From contig DASXKV010000044.1 in NCBI GenBank assembly GCA_036496605.1, forward strand, positions 1-64,000: a stretch of DNA of 64,000 bases, written 5' to 3'. The stretch comes from Gemmatimonadaceae bacterium. GTDB taxonomy: Bacteria; Gemmatimonadota; Gemmatimonadetes; Gemmatimonadales; Gemmatimonadaceae. The notes below the pieces were generated by a model. The model was not told the DNA's origin. It saw nothing but the letters and a program-made list of their open reading frames with translations, and did not search any database. A program made the position numbers and the translations under genes. This document shows, piece after piece, positions 60,054 through 64,000 of the stretch (position 1 is its first letter; every line of letters begins with the position of its first letter).

Positions 60054-61423
60054 CTTATAGCGCAGCACCTGCCGACACGGCGAACGGCTCGGCCGCTCCG
60101 CGACGCGGACTCCGACGCGTATCGCTGACGCAGTGGATCCTGGTCTCGATGGTCGTCGGGATCCTTCTGGGTTGGCTCTTTCCCGAGAGCGCACGCGACG
60201 CGCATCACGGCTGGGCGGCGACGGATCTGAACGTCCTGTCGACGGTGTTCCTGCGCATGATCAAGTCGTTGATCGTGCCGCTGCTGTTCGGAACGCTCGT
60301 CGTCGGCATCGCCGGGCATGGCGACGACATGAGACGCGTCGGCAAGCTTGCTCTGCGCTCGATCATCTATTTCGAGGTCGTGACGACGCTCGCCCTGGCG
60401 GTTGGGCTGATCGTCGTGAATGTCCTGAAGCCGGGTCGCGGCGTGGACCTCGGTGCGGCATCGGCGGCCGAAGGTACACAACTCGCCGCGACGCACACGA
60501 CGTTGAGCGGTGTGCTCGAGCATACCGTGCCGCAGAGCTTCTTCGACGCGGCGACGCGCAACGAAGTGCTGCAGATCGTCTTTTTCTCGATCCTCTTCGC
60601 CGTGGCGCTGTCGCAGGTGAAGCAGGAGCGTGCGAAGACGTTCATGTTGAGCGCGTGCGAAAGTCTCTCCGAGGTGATGTTCAAGTTCACGGGCATCGTG
60701 ATGAAGTTCGCGCCGATCGGCATCGGCGCCGCAATTGCCGTGACGATCTCGAAGAGCGGCCTCGGTGTATTGCGGAATCTCGGGATTCTGGTGCTCGCGC
60801 TCTACGGCGCGCTGATCGCCTTCGTCGTCTTCGTGCTCGTGCCGGTAATGATTATTGCGCGGGTCCCGGTGCGCCGATTCCTGCGCGCGGTGCGTGAGCC
60901 GTGGCTCATCGCGTTCACGACGGCGTCGTCGGAGGCGGCGCTGCCACTGGCGATGGAGAAGATGGAGGCGTTAGGCGTCCCCCGCCGTATCGTCGCCTTC
61001 GTGTTGCCGACGGGCTATTCGTTCAATCTCGATGGCAGTACGCTCTATCTCGCGCTCGCGTCGGTCTTCGCGGCGCAGGCAGCCGGGATCGACATGCCAA
61101 TCTCGACGCAGCTCGTGATGATGCTGACGCTGATGCTCTCGAGTAAGGGAGTCGCCGCAGTACCGCGTGCGGCGTTGGTCATCCTCTCCGGGGCGCTCAC
61201 GCAATTCAATCTGCCGCTTCAGGCGGTCGCGGTGATTCTCGGTGTCGATGCGCTGATGGACATGGCGCGCACATCGATCAATCTGTTCGGCAACTGCCTT
61301 GCGACGGTCGTGATGGCACGGTGGGATGGTGAATTCGATCGTCCTGCTGCATCGACGCCGGTCGCGGACGCGCTTGCGGGGCGGCGGCTCGAGGCGCCCG
61401 CGGTCGAGACACCGGTTGCCTAA
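60050..61423 (+). CDS. Dicarboxylate/amino acid:cation symporter (DAACS family)
   Basis: 457 aa, ATGA overlap with the permease. Has the DAACS hallmarks: helix motif SEAALPLAMEKMEALGVPRRIVAFVLPTGYSFNLDGSTLYLALASVFAAQAAG, the serine-rich reentrant hairpin TTASSEAAL, and LSSKGVAAVPRAALVILSGAL plus DALMDMARTSINLFGNCLATVVMARW. It would import glutamate, aspartate or C4-dicarboxylates with Na+ or H+. Convergent with the kinase gene, 26 bp between stops. Confidence 0.94.
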   Translation: MTYSAAPADTANGSAAPRRGLRRVSLTQWILVSMVVGILLGWLFPESARDAHHGWAATDLNVLSTVFLRMIKSLIVPLLFGTLVVGIAGHGDDMRRVGKLALRSIIYFEVVTTLALAVGLIVVNVLKPGRGVDLGAASAAEGTQLAATHTTLSGVLEHTVPQSFFDAATRNEVLQIVFFSILFAVALSQVKQERAKTFMLSACESLSEVMFKFTGIVMKFAPIGIGAAIAVTISKSGLGVLRNLGILVLALYGALIAFVVFVLVPVMIIARVPVRRFLRAVREPWLIAFTTASSEAALPLAMEKMEALGVPRRIVAFVLPTGYSFNLDGSTLYLALASVFAAQAAGIDMPISTQLVMMLTLMLSSKGVAAVPRAALVILSGALTQFNLPLQAVAVILGVDALMDMARTSINLFGNCLATVVMARWDGEFDRPAASTPVADALAGRRLEAPAVETPVA

Positions 61424-61449
61424 CGGTCGTCCTTGCCTCGGGATGACAA

Positions 61450-62382
61450 CTACGTCATGCTCTCGCCGACAAATCGCAGCGCGCCGCGCACTGCACCGCG
61501 CACTGGGATCACTTCTTCAGTGCTCAGCTGAGCGCCTGGCACCGCCGTCTTGAGCCGATGCTCGAGACGGCGGCGCAGCGTCGACCCGCGCTGGAGCATG
61601 CCGCCGGTGAGGGCGACGGGCAGCGCCGCACGCTCATCGACGAACAGCTGACGTGCCAGAGCGCGGATGTGCAGGGCGAGCTCCTCCACGGCGAGACTCA
61701 CAATCGAATTCGCGCGCAGGTCCCCCGCATCGGCGACGCTCATCACTACGGGCGCGAGAGAGGCGAGGCCCTGCGGCGTTGCGGACGCCGCCCAATTGAT
61801 GAGCTCCGCCAGCTCGTTCACCTGCGCCGCGGTGAGAATGGCACCCGTGAGCGACGTCTCCGGCTCGCGGCCATCGCTCGCCGCCGCGACGACGGAGAGC
61901 GCCTTTCGGCCGATCCACGCGCCACTCCCTTCATCTCCGAACACCGGACCCCAGCCGCCGCAGCGAGCGGTCGCGCCGGTCGGGCTGCGGCCAAACGCGA
62001 TCGACCCCGTCCCGCTGATCAGCAGCACGCCAGGTCCATCGCCAAATGCGTCGTCGAGCGCAACGCTGAAGTCCGAGTGAATGACAATTTCGTCCGCCAG
62101 CTCGCGGCTCACGAGCGCTTGCCATAGCTCCTGCCGCTCGGCGTCGCGTCCGACCCCGGCGACACCCACACAGAGTACGCGCGGCATGACGTGCGTCATC
62201 TCGCACGAGGCGAGCGCGTCTCGCACAACGTCGGCGATGACCGCCGCGGACTCGTCCACCCGGCCCGGCCTAACGGCACTCGCTGGACCGACGACGTCGG
62301 CGATCTTGCCGCCATGCTCGTCGGCGACCATCGCGCGTGTCTTGGAGCCGCCGCCATCGATGCCAATGACGACGAGCGTCAC
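61450..62382 (-). CDS. BadF/BadG/BcrA-type ATPase (N-acetylglucosamine kinase-like)
   Basis: 310 aa from the GTG at 62382; the upstream extension to 62655 is the symporter gene in another frame. ASKHA fold: VIGIDGGGSKTRAMV phosphate-1 loop, HSDFSVALDDAFGDGPGVLLISGTGSIAFGR (phosphate-2) and WGPVFGDEGSGAWIGRKAL. The family includes GlcNAc kinases and activators of 2-hydroxyacyl dehydratases; the sequence and the adjacent solute symporter favour a sugar kinase. GTGA overlap with the upstream symporter implies coupled translation. Confidence 0.88.
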   Translation of the reverse strand: MTLVVIGIDGGGSKTRAMVADEHGGKIADVVGPASAVRPGRVDESAAVIADVVRDALASCEMTHVMPRVLCVGVAGVGRDAERQELWQALVSRELADEIVIHSDFSVALDDAFGDGPGVLLISGTGSIAFGRSPTGATARCGGWGPVFGDEGSGAWIGRKALSVVAAASDGREPETSLTGAILTAAQVNELAELINWAASATPQGLASLAPVVMSVADAGDLRANSIVSLAVEELALHIRALARQLFVDERAALPVALTGGMLQRGSTLRRRLEHRLKTAVPGAQLSTEEVIPVRGAVRGALRFVGESMT

Positions 62383-63938
62383 GATGCCTGCCCCCGCATC
62401 GGAGTCGAGCGCACGTCGGACGCGGCGGCCGGCGCGGCGCCGGCGTGTGTGAATGAAGAAAGCATGCCAACCACGATGGTGATCATCGTTCCAATGAGAA
62501 CATACCAGGGCCACGCAATGCTGCCTAACGGCTGAAGAACGCCGGCCAGGGCCGGTACCGCGGCGGCGATTTGCTTGGCGAAGACCACGAAGGCCATCGC
62601 GAGAATGCCGAGCGACATGCCGAGAATTGCATCGGACTGCCGCGCGCGACGCCACAAGATACCGAGAAAAAAGCCTCCGAGGAGACCACCGTAGGTGAAC
62701 GAAGCGATCGAAAGCGCGACGACGACAACGGGAGTCTGTTGGTTCTGAGGGAAGAGCAGGGCTCCGCCGGTGAGAACCACGCCCCAGAGGAGCGCAAAGA
62801 TCTTTCCGACCCGCAGCGTGCGCGGATCGTCAGCGCGGCCTCCCGTGAGCGGGAGATAGATATCGTGCGTCGCAGCGGCCGCGAGCGAATTGATCGCGCC
62901 GGAGTGTGTGCTCATCGTGGCGGCGAGAATCGCAGCGAGCACGAGTCCGAGCAGGCCGTGCGGCATGTACTGCAGAATGAACGTCGGAAATACGTCGTCG
63001 GGCTTCGCGAAGCCATGGTTGGGGCCGTACAGCGCCCACAGCCCCACGCCGATCAGGAGAAAGAGCGTGAATTGCAACGTCACGGCGACGCCACTGCCGA
63101 CGATTGCCACCTGGGCATCCTTGAGCGTGCGCGCCGACAGCAGGCGCTGGACGATCAGCTGGTCGGCGCCGTGCGACGCCATCGACAGGAATGCGCCGCC
63201 GATCAATCCGGCGAATACCGTGTGCGGTCGATCGAAGCCTGTATAAAAGTCTATAAACTTCAATTTGCCCGCCGGTCCAGCCGTTGCCACGATCTGCGAC
63301 CAGCCGCCATTCACGAGCTTCCCCAATAGGACGAGCGCCGCGATGCCGCCAATGATGTACACGCTCGCCTGGAGAATTTCGGTCCAGACGACGGCGCGCA
63401 TCCCGCCGCGATAGGTGTAAATGATCGTCAGCGTCCCAAGGACGAGCACTGCCGTCGGCATGACCCACTGCCTTGGTACCACACCGTTGAGGATGAGCGC
63501 GATCGGAATCGCCGTCGCGAAGACGCGCACGGAGTCGGCGAGCCCACGCGTCAGCATGAACACGACCGATGTGAAGCGTCGTGTGGCGAGACCGAAGCGT
63601 TGTTCGAGGAGCGCGTAGGCCGTCACGAGCTCGCCCTGGTAGTAGCGCGGCAGCAGAACCGTCGCGACGACGATACGACCCAGGAGATACCCAACCGAGA
63701 CCTGAAGGAATCCGAGATTGCCGATGTAGGCGAGCCCGGGGATACTGATGAACGTGAGCGCGCTCGTCTCACTGGCAACGACGGAAAACATGACCGCCCA
63801 CCAGGGAATCGTGCGGCCGGCGACGAAGTAGTCCTTCGCGTCGCGCTGCTTCCGGCCAACCCAGATACCGAGCAGGGTCGTGCCAACGAGATAGAGCAGG
63901 ATGACGACCGCGTCGAGTGCGGAGAGTCCGCGGGTCAT
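62379..63938 (-). CDS. Sodium:solute symporter (SSS family)
   Basis: 519 aa with about 13 transmembrane helices. The opening LDAVVILLYLVGTTLLGIWVGRKQRDAKDYFVAGRTIPWWAVMFSVVASETSALTFISIPGLAYIGNLGFLQV is diagnostic for SSS transporters. The GGMRAVVWTEILQ block and the conserved helix with STHSGAINSLAAAATHDIY follow. Paired with a probable amino-sugar kinase encoded downstream, it likely imports a sugar, amino sugar or related solute with sodium. Start ATG at 63938. Confidence 0.92.
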   Translation of the reverse strand: MTRGLSALDAVVILLYLVGTTLLGIWVGRKQRDAKDYFVAGRTIPWWAVMFSVVASETSALTFISIPGLAYIGNLGFLQVSVGYLLGRIVVATVLLPRYYQGELVTAYALLEQRFGLATRRFTSVVFMLTRGLADSVRVFATAIPIALILNGVVPRQWVMPTAVLVLGTLTIIYTYRGGMRAVVWTEILQASVYIIGGIAALVLLGKLVNGGWSQIVATAGPAGKLKFIDFYTGFDRPHTVFAGLIGGAFLSMASHGADQLIVQRLLSARTLKDAQVAIVGSGVAVTLQFTLFLLIGVGLWALYGPNHGFAKPDDVFPTFILQYMPHGLLGLVLAAILAATMSTHSGAINSLAAAATHDIYLPLTGGRADDPRTLRVGKIFALLWGVVLTGGALLFPQNQQTPVVVVALSIASFTYGGLLGGFFLGILWRRARQSDAILGMSLGILAMAFVVFAKQIAAAVPALAGVLQPLGSIAWPWYVLIGTMITIVVGMLSSFTHAGAAPAAASDVRSTPMRGQAS

Positions 63939-64000
63939 GCGGCGGGCGTTAGGCGATGACGAGAGACGTTAGGCAATCGCCACCGCTATTCGACCACGTA
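63939..64000 (-). other. Upstream of symporter; possible tail of an upstream gene
   Basis: 62 bases to the window edge. One minus-strand frame reads ...RGRIAVAIA and stops about 30 bases inside, so the end of another gene may lie here, but too little is visible to identify it. Two CGTTAGGC words lie at 63947-63954 and 63967-63974, exactly 20 bp apart in the same orientation. Confidence 0.35.

Noticed and set aside
63939-64000. Tail of an N-acetylmuramic acid 6-phosphate etherase gene upstream of the symporter
   Set aside because: Only about ten residues could be read; the identification would be guesswork.

Overview
The window is high-GC, gene-dense bacterial chromosome with 56 protein-coding genes called (the first is partial) and one tRNA gene. 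The content points to an aerobic, diderm, respiring bacterium. It has an Alternative Complex III operon, TonB/ExbB/ExbD energisation, lipoproteins with lipoboxes, S9 peptidases and heparinase-type polysaccharide degradation. The mixture fits Gemmatimonadota best, including small lipoproteins beginning like 'ACGGDSTGP'. That placement is an inference from gene content, not from a marker gene.

Layout. 1-5.0 kb: the tail of an unknown gene, then a minus-strand run of amidohydrolase, DJ-1/PfpI protein, persulfide-dioxygenase-like MBL/rhodanese fusion and TauE permease (a likely sulfur module). 5.1-15.1 kb: secreted S9 peptidase, AIM24-like protein, ABC-2 exporter pair, pdxH, PLP-dependent arginine decarboxylase speA and a cation:proton antiporter. 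Most junctions from the exporter onward overlap or nearly abut. 15.1-19.5 kb: a peculiar pair of inverted 14-bp tandem arrays, superoxide dismutase, DedA, an M15-like peptidase, small membrane proteins and DUF488. 19.6-28.5 kb: glycan module with a GH38 alpha-mannosidase, two oligopeptide-type ABC permeases, a divergent binding lipoprotein and a heparinase II/III protein. 28.5-32.3 kb: TrmJ-like methyltransferase, then a coupled trio of GSAM-like aminotransferase, an intact amidohydrolase and a second amidohydrolase-fold protein that has lost its metal ligands. 32.4-40.5 kb: the complete actABCDEF operon (quinol:electron-acceptor oxidoreductase) behind a perfect CRP/FNR-type palindrome. 40.6-44.9 kb: trxC, tRNA-Ala, a 257-bp palindromic element, several small lineage-specific genes and a peroxiredoxin. 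45-54 kb: two two-component systems (NtrC type and OmpR type), followed by a tonB-exbB-exbD-exbD operon and a second TonB-like gene. 54-64 kb: two APC permeases, a strongly divergent membrane pyrophosphatase, a dicarboxylate/glutamate symporter and a minus-strand pair of BadF-type kinase and sodium:solute symporter.

Two non-genic patterns stand out. The word CGTTAGG/CCTAACG, usually CGTTAGGC, occurs about 45 times by hand count, nearly equally on both strands, inside genes and between them. That is several times what base composition predicts. In addition, most larger intergenic gaps are filled by long imperfect palindromes (750-845, 8180-8402, 15244-15592, 41261-41517, 53921-54098, 58399-58497), suggesting one or more families of palindromic intergenic elements. 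The most promising candidates for undescribed biology are the CGTTAGGC word, the aminotransferase/amidohydrolase/pseudo-amidohydrolase trio, the divergent pyrophosphatase and the inverted tandem arrays.
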